Positions 11,676 through 21,962 of a stretch of DNA of 64,000 bases are shown in pieces. Position 1 is the stretch's first letter, and every line of letters begins with the position of its first letter. Source of the DNA: Cercis canadensis. Its lineage: Eukaryota; Streptophyta; Magnoliopsida; Fabales; Fabaceae. A program made the position numbers and the translations under genes. The notes below the pieces were generated by a model. That model did no database searches and was not told where the DNA came from. It saw only the letters and a program-made list of their open reading frames with translations. The stretch lies in contig QAOA01001300.1 in NCBI GenBank assembly GCA_003255065.1, positions 1,750,993 to 1,814,992 of the forward strand. Direction: 5' to 3'.

Positions 11676-12548
11676 ATGGAGATGAAGCTAGTTCTCTTAC
11701 AATTGTCACTCCTCCTACTGTTTTCCCCTTTCTATTCTACCACTAGTTTAGCTCAATCTCCAGCTGCAGCCCCAAAAGCAACTAAAACTCCAGCAAAACC
11801 TGTACCTGTGGCACCAGCTGCAGCACCACCAAAACCATTAGTCCCTACATTACCTGCAGATGCCCCTGATTCTTCCTCTGATGATATCATTAAAATTCTC
11901 AGAAAGGCAAAATCATTCAGTGTTCTAATCCGTCTTTTCAAAACCACCCAAGTGATCAACCAAATTAATTCACAGCTCATTACTACAAAGAATGGAGGCT
12001 TAACCATTCTTGCACCTGATGATTCTGCCTTTTCACAACTCAAACCAGGGTTCCTCAATTCTCTGAGCAATGAGCAACAAATTCAGCTTGTGCAGTACCA
12101 TGTTCTTCCCGTTTATGTTTCAAGCTCAAATTTTGATGCTCTGAGCAATCCAGTGAGGACAGTAGCTAGTGATAGCCCAACTGGTTTGAAACTAAACGTG
12201 ACAGCTTATGGTAACAGTGTGAATATTTCAACAGGAGTTGTTAATGCCACACTCACAGGTGTTGTATACTCTGATAAGCAGCTTGCCATATATCATGTGG
12301 ACAAGGTTCTTCTTCCTTTGGACTTCTTTCAGAAACCTAAGGCTACTGCTCCGACACCGGCTCTGGCTCCAGAAAAGGCTCCTAAATCTGCTAAGGAGAA
12401 CTCATCTGCAGTAGCCGATCAAGATGATGGCCAAGATGACAAAACCCAGAATAAGTCTAGTGCTGTCCGTTCAACTAGCATTCAGGAAACAACATTGATG
12501 TCCCTTGGAGTTGTTTTAGTTCTTGCAGCAGCAACGATATGGACATGA
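11676..12548 (+). CDS. Fasciclin-like arabinogalactan protein, FLA11/12-type, copy 1
   Basis: Intronless, 290 residues. It has a hydrophobic signal peptide (1-26, ending SLAQ), then an Ala/Pro-rich arabinogalactan-type region (28-60, PVAPAAAPPKP). A single FAS1 domain follows (about 68-215), with the H1 stretch LTILAPDDSAF (109-119), a YH pair (141-142) and the H2 stretch VYSDKQLAIYHVDKVLLP (197-214). A second AP-rich region (222-240) and a hydrophobic C-terminal tail (274-290) suit a GPI-anchor signal. N-glycosylation sequons lie at N174, N183 and N190. One FAS1 domain plus GPI signal is the group A layout (Arabidopsis FLA11/FLA12), linked to secondary-wall cellulose deposition in stems. The start follows a clear TATA and leader. 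It is the first of three tandem copies with over 90% identical FAS1 domains by eye. Confidence 0.95.
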   Translation: MEMKLVLLQLSLLLLFSPFYSTTSLAQSPAAAPKATKTPAKPVPVAPAAAPPKPLVPTLPADAPDSSSDDIIKILRKAKSFSVLIRLFKTTQVINQINSQLITTKNGGLTILAPDDSAFSQLKPGFLNSLSNEQQIQLVQYHVLPVYVSSSNFDALSNPVRTVASDSPTGLKLNVTAYGNSVNISTGVVNATLTGVVYSDKQLAIYHVDKVLLPLDFFQKPKATAPTPALAPEKAPKSAKENSSAVADQDDGQDDKTQNKSSAVRSTSIQETTLMSLGVVLVLAAATIWT

Positions 12549-13429
12549 AAACAGACTCATCTACCTGCTGTTTTTGAATTTTCGGAACAATCATTTTTGT
12601 TTATTTTGCTATGTCTTCTTTCTCTGGGCTTCCTATGTGCTGGCCTAGGTAGAGCTTGTTAATCTTTTGCGCTTTGTATTAAGATATAATTTGTTTTGTG
12701 TGAATTTATGATTGCAAATTGTATATCTTTTGTGTGATTTTAGGCCTTCAAAAGAGGTATACAGCATCTTTTCTTCTGCTGAGTTAAGGTCTAATGCAAT
12801 TGCAGAAATTTACCCATCGCCAACAAAATTCAGTTTTTTACATGTAATTTCTACCAACCAGTATCAACAGCTCCACTTCAGTCCCTTGCTATCTTTCGGG
12901 ATTCCGCTGTAAATCTCTGTATTTCACTTTCCAAACAGATACTTTACATTGAGTTAGGAAAGTAGTAATTTGTTATCCTTATTTGTGCATTGGAATGTAC
13001 AGAATACAAATTCAATGGAATCATATTTAATGCTTCATGAATTTTCATACCCTTTCATTCTGAAATGGCAGGATTTCCTTGGAATATTGTGTATTTATGT
13101 GCACAAGAATTTCAATACTTAGAAATTACTGGCATTTGGGTTTTCTCTTTGGTTTTGTTTGTTTCAATAAAAATGGTTTCCACAAAAAATATTTTGGCCT
13201 ATAAGAATTTTTAGTTCTTAGGCCACTAAACTTTTTCTTGAAAACTATTTCTATTAAAACAAACTGAGCCTTCATGAAAATCTAAACCTCTTATATATTG
13301 AAGTCAGTGATGTGAGTGATCTTAGTTCAGTTGTCTCCCAGGTCCTGGTTGTTTTGGCTTGTTTAGCCTCTTCTATGAAGTAGGCAGGTACTGTCCCTGT
13401 TGATTAACTTGTTTCCTGTAGATAGAGGG

Positions 13430-13860
13430 GAAAACATTTAATGTGCTAGGGGAGCAGGTACCCCGGGCTTGAACCCAGGTGATGATATCTCTATCAAGAA
13501 GAGACCTTCCCTTGGGGAGGTCTCCCCTAAAGGAGATTTACTAAAAAGACATCTTTTAAGCTAGGATACGTCAACGTTAATGTAACCACCACAAGTATAC
13601 CTATAAATAGTATATACGAATGATTTATAAGGTAATTAATACTTTCTTTAACTCTTTACTACGGACCTATCACTTATACTAACTTAATCGTCTAAGGGTA
13701 TTCATCGAGAGACTTGCTGGTCTAGACTTCCTTTGTAGGTTAGAAGGTTGACATCAAGGAGACCTGCAAGCTCAAATCCAACATTGAGCTCACTTGGGTA
13801 CCAATCCAGGATAAGAACACTAGGAATATGAGATAACCAAGTATTAATGTTGGGAAGCAA
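13430..13860. mobile_element. Retrotransposon/LTR-like remnant in the FLA1-FLA2 spacer
   Basis: The stretch includes a TATA-like ACCTATAAATAG (about 13598), TTTAACTCTTTACTACGGAC and ACTTAATCGTCTAAGGGTAT. These resemble the R-U5 part of plant LTRs. It lies between the 3' flank of the first FLA and the SCPL relic. Its ends were not defined and no ORF is present. A weak tRNA-like B-box word (GGGTTCAAGCCC on the minus strand) near 13475 is noted only. Confidence 0.35.
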
Positions 13861-13869
13861 TGCTAATGC

Positions 13870-15395
13870 ACCAAATCCTCTTCTTCCTGATGTAATCCAT
13901 TCATATCAAGATATTGACATATTTCATTAATGTTGTTATTTTTCCTTGTAGTATTATAACTGTGTTCTCTTTACCAATTAAAATATGAACTCTTTCGAAA
14001 AATCGACAATCAGGGAATGGTCAAGGAATGGTTAAGATGGAGTCCAACCTTGTCTTATAGTTACACTGAGGATGTCACTTTGTAGTGTACCATATCACCA
14101 GAACCTCATCAAGAAAGGCTATGTAGCTCTGATATACAGGTGTCTACTACTAAACATAGCATTACTATCTCTCTCATGTTGATGTTGCGTTTTTCCATTT
14201 CCTTTTCTGTTCCTGTGTATTTGACTCTGTTATTAATTTGGTAGTCTTATTAGCGTTGAAGAAGTTAGCCTATGAACTAAGTTCACATAGTTGGATAGGT
14301 GGGAGCTTGGATACAAATTTTAAATTTATGTTATATTACATCTCAGTATATTACATCCAAAAAAAAATGTTTAGCCTGTTGATCTTAATCTACTAGTAAA
14401 CTACCCAATAATCTTAATTACTATCATTTTTTGAATATATATAAATCTTCAATCTATGGTATCTTACAGAGTTTAGTTTATGTTAGTATCGTATATTTGA
14501 CCATAATAATTCAAAAATATATCACCCTTGAGTCTAAAAGAAATATTTGTTTTCATCTTATTTATGGTAGTATTTGGTACACGGAATATTTTATCATTCC
14601 TATGAAAGTAAGGGTAAGAATATAAGAATATTTCTTCCCCACATTCTTGGAAATGTAAGATTTCCAAGAATAGATTTTGGTATCTATTCTCTCGAAAACA
14701 TTCGCACCTAGAGAGATGGAAATGTTAGATTCACATAAATGTAGAATGTTGGGCTATTGTGAGTGGTGGTCGCTGATCACCACCACCGACCACTACCTGT
14801 AGCAGGTGATCGGCGCACAGTAATGCGACATTCCCATGAATGTTAAGTATGTACCAAACTTGGGAATGCAACATTCCTGAAAACGTGAATTCCTATTAAT
14901 GTTCAATAAAAATTCAAAATTTGAATTAAACATTACCAAAACTTGAACTAAAAATTCTCTACTCTTTAGACATCCCACTGAATTGAGCATTGGAGGAGGC
15001 GCCTGAGCATCAACTCCAATATCTTGTGGTGGTTTTCTTCCTTCTTTATGGGTCCCTTGAGATGATGTTTATTAACAGTTTACAACCATGTTTAACCTTT
15101 TCTTTTTCTCTGTTTTCCTTTGTTGACAGAGCATGCCGTGGTGACCATGATATGGCTGACTCTCTACCGTCATTGGGAACCATGGTATGTGGATGGCGAA
15201 GTCGAAGGTTAAGTTAATTTCCAATTACCACTTAAATTTCATAGCTAGATTCTTCATTTACAGAATTAATTCCAGTGCTTGAATTGAATCTTTTCCTTTT
15301 TGATCTGCATTCAAATTCTGAAACTAAAAATTTAATATGGATCTCACTCTCACAAGTCACATTTTGACCTCATTTTGTGCTCTAGCACTGAGATT
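13870..15395 (+). pseudogene. SCPL pseudogene fragment (copy of exons 8-10 of the gene at 328-5196)
   Basis: Three SCPL exon relics line up with the upstream gene. The exon at 3849 is matched at 13952 but truncated after about 25 nt, with most of the next intron deleted. The exon at 4018 is matched at 14014-14139 with an extra T in GTCACTTTGTAGTG, causing a frameshift. The exon at 4341 is matched near 15137-15209, where GATATGGCTGACTCTC shows a 44-nt deletion after the GDHDM Asp motif. Flanking introns also align (14380-14480 with 4190-4290; 15065-15130 with 4285-4340). Homology stops near 15395, just before the exon equivalent to 4646. The nucleophile-Ser and catalytic-His exons are absent. 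This cannot encode an enzyme. Confidence 0.9.
14571..14862. mobile_element. MITE-like insertion in an intron of the SCPL relic
   Basis: Relative to the intact SCPL intron 4146-4340, this intron has about 590 extra bases. Inside are inverted ends TTTGGTACACGGAAT (14573) and, at the right, ATGTACCAAACTTGGGAATG. The centre holds a strong hairpin-prone stretch GATCACCACCACCGACCACT with a GTGGTGGTCGCTGATC partner. The exact ends and target duplication are unclear, and the superfamily is not assigned. Confidence 0.45.
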
Positions 15396-15641
15396 TACGA
15401 AATAAAGTACATCTTACACATCAAGAAAACTCAGAAAAGAAGCTAACAAAATTTTCAAGCTAGAATTAGGGTCAAAATCCTAACAATAATGTATTCCATT
15501 TTGTTTTCTTATAGTACTTCCAAATTCTCAATACTAAACCAAAGTGGTAAAATTTCATTTTGCCTAAGTAAAATATGAAGGAACTAAATTTTGAAATGTA
15601 CCCTGATAGCTGAATGATGAGTAGCTACTGAAGAACCTACA

Positions 15642-15950
15642 ACATTGACGATGTCTGATCTGAGCTGAAGGTCGGGAAGATGGATAATGTCAGACTGAGA
15701 GTGTATTAACTACACAGTAACAAATGAACTAAGGGTCGCATGATGATATCCGAACTCCGAATCTTAAGTTAATACGGTCCGAGCTAAAAAGTATAATGAA
15801 TATTAAGGGAAGCAAAAAAGTATGTATACCTATTACTGAGAGCTATTTATAGAAAATGGTTAACGGGTAGGATGAGAACATGCAAAATGGAGATTTGATG
15901 ATGTGGGCTTTAAATAAAATGGGCCTGGATGTAATGAGCTAAATGATTGG
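15642..15950. mobile_element. About 309-bp insertion in the second FLA's upstream region
   Basis: The homologous region upstream of the first FLA reads continuously from GATGAGTAGCTACTGAAGAA to CACATTCTTTTTGAAAG (about 10725-10770). Here the same join is split by a segment flanked by the 5-bp direct repeat CTACA (about 15637-15641 and 15951-15955). It contains TACTGAGAGCTATTTATAGA and GGGCTTTAAATAAAATGGGC. The comparison shows an insertion; the element family is unknown. Confidence 0.6.
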
Positions 15951-16856
15951 GTATCTACAGAAACATTCTTTTTCAACTTTCTATTAAGTAAGCCAAGATC
16001 AATTTTTTTCCCCCCACAATTTCATTGTTGAAGGAAAGCTTTAAGAACAATGGATTAAAATGGATTTTTCAGAATGGCATATAAGGGCTCATATGACTCC
16101 TGTTTTAAGCATAATGACTCTTAAACAGATATAACCACTAAGCTATGTAAGCATAATGCACCCTTTGTAATTCAGATATTACAAAGCTAACAAGGATGCT
16201 TATATGGTTCTATTTCTCTGGTATCATATAACTTTTCCAAATTTTCAAATAGATTCCTAGCTGGGTAGTTTAGAATTCAAGGATCTCTGCATACTTAATT
16301 GAGTATTTCCTAGCTTGCTTTTGAGTTTTATTTTCCTTCTTTTTTGTGCTTATACATTTTAGCCAGTTTTTGATTCTGTTCAATTATGAAATATGTAGAA
16401 GTGATATAAGCTCAATAGGTAAACTACAAAGTACAAAAATGTTTTCTTTCTTCCACTTTTTACCTTGTGGTTATGTAGAGGCCCAAAAGTTTTCAACTGG
16501 TTTCTGGCAAATTCATCCCCTCCTATACAGATATAATACAATTTTAAGCCGATTCCAAACATCTATGGTGAGGTTTCGAAGATTAATCCAGTAGCTTCTC
16601 TTCCAAGTTATCCCCATTTATGGAAGAAAAAATCAAGATGTTAACTTGAGAGTATTTTCTTCTGCAGCAAAACAACATTGATTTAATGAGTCCGCTGAAT
16701 TGGGGACTTGAAAATAGTAAGATGAACAAATTGGCAAATAGGTGGGAAAGGTTGGAAGAAGTAGACTAGTAGAGAAACTAATGCCATTTGTGGGTTGAAA
16801 CTAACCAATACTCCAACACAACAGAACTACAAGTTAATTTCACAACTCAACGTTTT

Positions 16857-16890
16857 ACCTACTTGTCATTTCATTAAACTCTATAAAAAT
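16857..16890 (+). promoter_or_regulatory. Core promoter of the second FLA: ACCTACT motif and TATA box
   Basis: ACCTACT at 16857-16863 is followed by CTATAAAAAT at 16881, then CCTCTCCTCCACACC and AACACATCAAACACTCATTG. The order and spacing match the other two FLA promoters, although sequences farther upstream diverge, which supports functional conservation of the core. Confidence 0.6.
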
Positions 16891-16998
16891 CCTCTCCTCC
16901 ACACCCTCTCAACACATCAAACACTCATTGTTAGAACAATTTTTTATCATTAATTTATTAGTATTCTTCCATAGGCACCAGAGCCTTCAACTACCAAC

Positions 16999-17886
16999 AT
17001 GGAAATGAAGCAAATTCTCTTATACTTGCCACTTCTCCTTCTACTTTCTCCTTTCTATTGTACCACTAGTTTAGCTCAATCTCCAGCTTCCGCTCCTAAA
17101 GCTCCAAAAGCTGCAGCCCCTAAAGCTCCAGCAAAACCTGCCCCTGTGGCACCAGCTGCAGCACCGCCAAAACCATTAGTCCCTACATTACCTGCTGATG
17201 CCCCCGATTCTTCCTCTGATGATATCATTAAAATCCTCAGAAAGGCCAAATCATTCAGTGTCCTAACCCGTCTTTTCAAAACCACCCAAGTGATCAACCA
17301 AATCAATTCACAGCTCATTACTACAAAGAATGGAGGCTTAACCATTCTTGCACCTGATGATTCTGCCTTCTCACAACTCAAACCAGGGTTCCTCAATTCT
17401 CTGAGTAATGAGCAACAGATCGAGCTGGTGCAGTACCATGTTCTTCCAGTTTATGTTTCAAGCTCAAATTTTGATGCTCTGAGCAATCCAGTGAGGACAG
17501 TGGCCAGTGATAGCCCAACTGGTTTGAAACTAAACGTGACAGCTTATGGTAACAGTGTGAATATCTCAACAGGAGTTGTTAATGCCACACTCACAGGTAT
17601 TGTGTACTCTGATAAGCAGCTTGCTATATATCACGTGGACAAGGTTCTTGTTCCTTTGGACTTCTTTCAGAAACCTAAGGCTACGGCTCCGGCACCGGCT
17701 CTGTCTCCGGAAAAGGCTCCTAAATCGGCTAAGGAGAACTCATCTGCAGGAGCAGATCAAGATGATGATCAGGACAACACAACCCAGAATAAGTCTGGTG
17801 CTGTCAGTTCAATTAGCATTCAAGGAACAACGTTGATGCCCCTTGGAGTTGCTTTTGTTCTTGCAGCTACAATTATATGGACTTGA
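16999..17886 (+). CDS. Fasciclin-like arabinogalactan protein, FLA11/12-type, copy 2
   Basis: Intronless, 295 residues. It has the same layout as copy 1: signal peptide to about residue 26, a longer AP-rich stretch (APKAPKAAAPKAPAKPAPV), one FAS1 domain, a second AP-rich segment, and a hydrophobic tail ending ATIIWT for a GPI anchor. H1 (LTILAPDDSAF), YH and H2 (VYSDKQLAIYHVDKVLVP) motifs are conserved, as are three N-glycosylation sequons. Differences from copy 1 are mainly in the AP regions and in a few FAS1 residues (for example IELVQ for IQLVQ). The protein is expected on the outer plasma membrane or in the wall. A poly-T run with one undetermined base (17959) follows in the 3' region. 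Confidence 0.95.
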   Translation: MEMKQILLYLPLLLLLSPFYCTTSLAQSPASAPKAPKAAAPKAPAKPAPVAPAAAPPKPLVPTLPADAPDSSSDDIIKILRKAKSFSVLTRLFKTTQVINQINSQLITTKNGGLTILAPDDSAFSQLKPGFLNSLSNEQQIELVQYHVLPVYVSSSNFDALSNPVRTVASDSPTGLKLNVTAYGNSVNISTGVVNATLTGIVYSDKQLAIYHVDKVLVPLDFFQKPKATAPAPALSPEKAPKSAKENSSAGADQDDDQDNTTQNKSGAVSSISIQGTTLMPLGVAFVLAATIIWT

Positions 17887-19308
17887 AAACAAACCCAATT
17901 GGCAGCTGCTTTTGAATTTTCAGAACAAGGACAGCTATTTTTTTTTTTTTTTTTTTTGNTTTTTTTTTTTTTTTTTTTTGGGTTTATTTTTCTTTGTGTT
18001 CTTTCTCTGGCCTTCATATGTATTGGCCTAGGTAGAGGTTGTCAATCTCAGGCGCCATTTTTTTTTTTTTTGTATTATAATATATGATTTGTTTTGTGTG
18101 AATTTATGATTACAAATTGTATGAAGCTTCTTTTTCTGCTCCTGAAAAAAGGTGTAATCAAATTTCTGCAAGTCAGTCACAAAATTAAGAATTTTTTACA
18201 CGTAATTTTTATCAATCAGTATTAACAGCTCCACCTCATTCCCATGCCATCTTTCAGGGCTCCTCTGTAAATCTCTGTCTTTCTCTGTTTTTCCCTTTGC
18301 CAATCAGATACTTTACATCCAGAGTTATGATTTGTGGGAAAGTAGTCATCTATTATCCTCATTTGTGCATTGGAATGTGCAGAATGAACTTATAGTTTTT
18401 CAAATTTATCTAAAATCCATTTTCTGTATAGAGTTTAATTATATAAATAATCTTTGGGTTGGTTCTACGAGGCCTTAAACAGAGCTCGGGAGCCAGAGAA
18501 GGGATAGTAGAGCAAAACAAGGTGAGGAAAATGACAAGATCTCAAACTTATATAGGAGACTAAATTTTAAATCTATGCCTGCCATTCGATTCCCTGCTAT
18601 GATTAATTACCTTGTGAAGACAAAAGGACAACTAAACATTGAAAACAGTATTTCTGTCCTACATATTTTTTATATTATTTTAGTTTTAAATTGTCTTATA
18701 TAACATAGTTAAAATAATTTAACTTTTATAGGATGAATGTTTGTACTATCCCGAATAAATTTAAATGAATTTAGTAAAATTTAAATTATATCAATTGTAT
18801 TAGTATAAGATAATTTAGAACTAAAACAGTTTAAAAAACCCTGACTCACTGGTTGATAGGCCTGTTGAGATTAGTTTTTCGACAAAATGATTTTGGTAAA
18901 TAGAGTTGATGGTGTTAGAATTAACTTTGAAAATAATTAATAAAAGGATAATTGATTTTATTAATAAATAATGGTTTAAGTTGCATGAAACAATAAATAG
19001 AGAATTATTATATATTAAAAACAGTCCCTTAAGGATGATATCATAACTTCGAAGAACTTAAAATTCAGAACTACCATAAAAGGTGCAAAAAGGGAGAACG
19101 AAAAAAGTGGATGAAGAGTTACTCCAATTCTCCAATACACAACACAAGTATAATTTAATTTCACAACTTCATTTTATGCTGATTTATCAAATCCAAAAGT
19201 ATTGGTTTGGCATCGCTGCCAATAATGTAAAAGATCATTGCCCTTTTTAGCAGATTAAGACATACACTCACAGCACAACTATAAGTAAATTTCACAACTA
19301 AACATTTT

Positions 19309-19342
19309 ACCTACTTGTCATTTCCTTAACATCTATAAAATC
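19309..19342 (+). promoter_or_regulatory. Core promoter of the third FLA: ACCTACT motif and TATA box
   Basis: ACCTACT (19309-19315) lies 25 bp before TATAAAA (19334-19340), followed by TCCCTCTCCTCCACACTCCC. The preceding 100 bp, including AAAGATCATTGCCCT and CAGATTAAGACATAC, also matches the first FLA's promoter. Copies 1 and 3 therefore share more upstream sequence with each other than with copy 2. Confidence 0.6.
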
Positions 19343-19457
19343 CCTCTCCTCCACACTCCCCATGCATCAAACATCATTGTAGGAACAATTCTTTATCATT
19401 AATTAATTAGCATTCTTCCATAGGCAACATAGCCAGCTAGAAACTTCAATTACCAAC

Positions 19458-20384
19458 ATGGAGATGAACCAAGTTCTCTTATACTTGTCACTCCTACTTC
19501 TACTTTCTCCTTTCTATTCTACCACTAGTCTAGCTCAGCCTCCAGCTGCAGCTCCTAAAGCTCCTAAAGCTGCAGCCCCAAAAGCTCCAGCAAAACCTGC
19601 CCCGGTAGCACCAGCTGCAGCCCCTAAAGCTCCAGCAAAACCTGCCCCGGTGGCACCAGCTGCAGCACCACCAAAACCATTAGTCCCTACATTACCTGGA
19701 GATGCCCCTGAATCTTCCTCTGATGATATCATTAAAATCCTCAGAAAGGCCAAATCATTCAGTGTCCTAATCCGTCTTTTCAAAACCACCCAAGTGATCA
19801 ACCAAATCAATTCACAGCTCATTACTACAAAGAATGGAGGCTTAACCATTCTTGCACCTGATGACTCTGCCTTCTCACAACTCAAACCAGGGTTCCTCAA
19901 TTCTCTGAGCAATGAGCAACAAATTCAGCTGGTGCAGTACCATGTTCTTCCGGTTTATGTAGCAAGCTCAAATTTTGATGCTCTGAGCAATCCAGTGAGG
20001 ACAGTGGCCAGTGATAGCCCAACTGGTTTGAAACTAAACGTGACAGCTTATGGTAACAGTGTGAATATCTCAACAGGAGTTGTTGATGCCACACTCACAG
20101 GTGTTGTGTACTCTGATAAGCAGCTTGCTATATATCATGTGGACAAGGTTCTTCTTCCTTTGGACTTCTTTCAGAAACCTAAGGCTACGGCTCCGGCACC
20201 GGCTCTGTCTCCGGAAAAGGCTCCTAAATCTGCTAAGGAGAACTCATCTGCGGCATCCGATCAAGAAGATGATCAAGATGGCAGAACCCAGAATAAGTCT
20301 GGCGCTGTCAGTTCAATTAGTTTTCAAAGAACAACATTGATGTCCCTTGGAGTTGCCTTTGTTCTTGCAGCAGCAACAATATGA
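19458..20384 (+). CDS. Fasciclin-like arabinogalactan protein, FLA11/12-type, copy 3
   Basis: Intronless, 308 residues. It has a signal peptide, an expanded AP-rich region, one FAS1 domain with LTILAPDDSAF and VYSDKQLAIYHVDKVLLP, a second AP-rich region and a hydrophobic tail. Three features distinguish it. First, a perfect-length 45-nt direct repeat (19572-19616 and 19617-19661) duplicates a 15-residue arabinogalactan module. Second, the third N-glycosylation sequon is lost (VVDATLTG instead of VVNATLTG). Third, an extra TGA triplet ends the protein at AAATI, two residues earlier than the Trp-Thr ends of its sisters. The GPI-type tail is still long enough to be plausible. The gene appears intact and expressed from the conserved promoter, which is an inference. 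Confidence 0.94.
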   Translation: MEMNQVLLYLSLLLLLSPFYSTTSLAQPPAAAPKAPKAAAPKAPAKPAPVAPAAAPKAPAKPAPVAPAAAPPKPLVPTLPGDAPESSSDDIIKILRKAKSFSVLIRLFKTTQVINQINSQLITTKNGGLTILAPDDSAFSQLKPGFLNSLSNEQQIQLVQYHVLPVYVASSNFDALSNPVRTVASDSPTGLKLNVTAYGNSVNISTGVVDATLTGVVYSDKQLAIYHVDKVLLPLDFFQKPKATAPAPALSPEKAPKSAKENSSAASDQEDDQDGRTQNKSGAVSSISFQRTTLMSLGVAFVLAAATI

Positions 20385-21811
20385 TGGACTCAAATACAGA
20401 CCCATTTGCCTCTGCTTTTGAATTTTCAGAACAAGCAAAGCTATTTTTTTTTTGTTTATTTCTCTATGTCTTCTTTCTCGGGGCTTCCTATGTATTGGCC
20501 TAGGTTGAGGTTGTGAATGTTTTGCGTGATTTTCTTGTTTATTTCTATCAAACATGATTTGTTTTGTGTAAATTTATAAAATACAAATTGTATGATATCT
20601 TTTGTGCGATTTTAAGCCTTCAAAATATATGCGGAATCTTTTCTGCAAGTGTGTAAAGGTGTAATCCAATTACAGCAATTAACCAGCAGTCACAAAATAG
20701 TTCAATTGTATGGATAGATTAAGTTTTTACCAATCTGTATCAACAGTTCCACCTCACATCTCTGCTTTTCCTTTTGGGAAAGCAGTCATCTGTCATCATC
20801 ATTTGTGAATTGAAATGTACAGAGCCTAAACCGTATACTTAAGCAAATTTATATAAAAGCATTTTTTGGTATAGAGATTATTATATAAAAGATCATTCAT
20901 CCCTTAAATTTCTAAGAGATACAATTTATTTCCTCTGTCCTAAGATGTGAGGGCCATCTGAAGTAGATTCTCATATCATAAAATGCACCTATTTCTATTC
21001 CATTATGTTAGCTTTATCTTTGAGTAAATAAATCTTGACATTACACAGCATTGGTCCAAGAATCTCACAAAGGGATTGACGTCCCAAGATCTTATCCACA
21101 TCCCCGTACCATAGATAAAAAATATAGTTCTATCTATCTAATGATGAAAAAAATATCTAGAGGTGTGAGTTCACTTCAGTCTTCAGCCCATAAAAATAAA
21201 ATCATGCAGATACTAAGAGAAATAGTAATTATACAATACTGTATATCACACTATCTCACTTTAATTGAGATGGCCTAAATTGTGCAATATAAAAAATTGA
21301 GTTTAAGTTGATCGGTCCACTTAAGATATTCTACAAACTGTGTTAATAACCCCGTGACTTTAAGCACTGTGAAAAATAGCATTAGTTAGATACTAATTAA
21401 TTTGTGAAACCACTGCAAGAAGAAAAGGAGAGACTTGTGAAATGAGTAGGAAATTAGAGTTCTATGTAAATGATTTTTAGATTGATTATAAGTGAAAGCA
21501 ACACATTCACGCATATAAGTCATTTTATTTCCCTGCATGCTACATTCAGTTGTGCTATCATCTGTTTTCCCTGTCTTCTCAAGTAAAACTAATTGTCCCA
21601 TCAACTAAATCACTTTCGCCCTTCTTTCTATCTTGATTGATGTATCACCTTAATCTTCTTGGCAGATAACATGTACGCTCACAAATCACAATTTAAGGTT
21701 TTATAACTAAACATTTCACCTACCTGTAGATCTCTCTAGGCATTTGTACGTAGAAGTCATTCACCTGCAGTAAAATGATGCCCTATTGTTCACCAAGAAA
21801 AGTGATGCTCT
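20385..21811. other. FLA 3' flank and intergenic sequence
   Basis: The first 350 bp align with the 3' flanks of the other FLA copies (CTATGTCTTCTTTCTCGGGGC; GATTTGTTTTGTGT). After about 20900 I see only AT-rich intergenic DNA with short ORFs lacking domains. Confidence 0.6.
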
Positions 21812-21962
21812 GTCCCTAAAAGGACATCCTAGTGGTTATGGACTTGATTCTTTATGGAAGAGATATCGGATTCTAATCCCATTTGAGTGTGGATAGGGTG
21901 AACTTTTGGGAGGAAATAGGTTAGCCTTGTTTTGTAACCTTCAGTCGACTTAAAACAAAAAC
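21812..21962 (+). mobile_element. tRNA-derived SINE with 8-bp target duplication
   Basis: A box A-like TAGTGGTTATGG (about 21831) and box B-like GGATTCTAATCC (about 21869) are about 38 bp apart, the internal RNA polymerase III promoter arrangement of tRNA-derived SINEs. The 3' end is A-rich (AAAACAAAAAC). The direct repeat GATGCTCT flanks it at 21804-21811 and 21963-21970. Ends, tail and target duplication agree. Confidence 0.75.

Noticed and set aside
19535..19912. Long antisense ORF (up to 125 codons) conserved opposite all three FLA genes
   Set aside because: It mirrors the conserved sense coding sequence and its codon bias. No domain, start context or promoter supports a protein.
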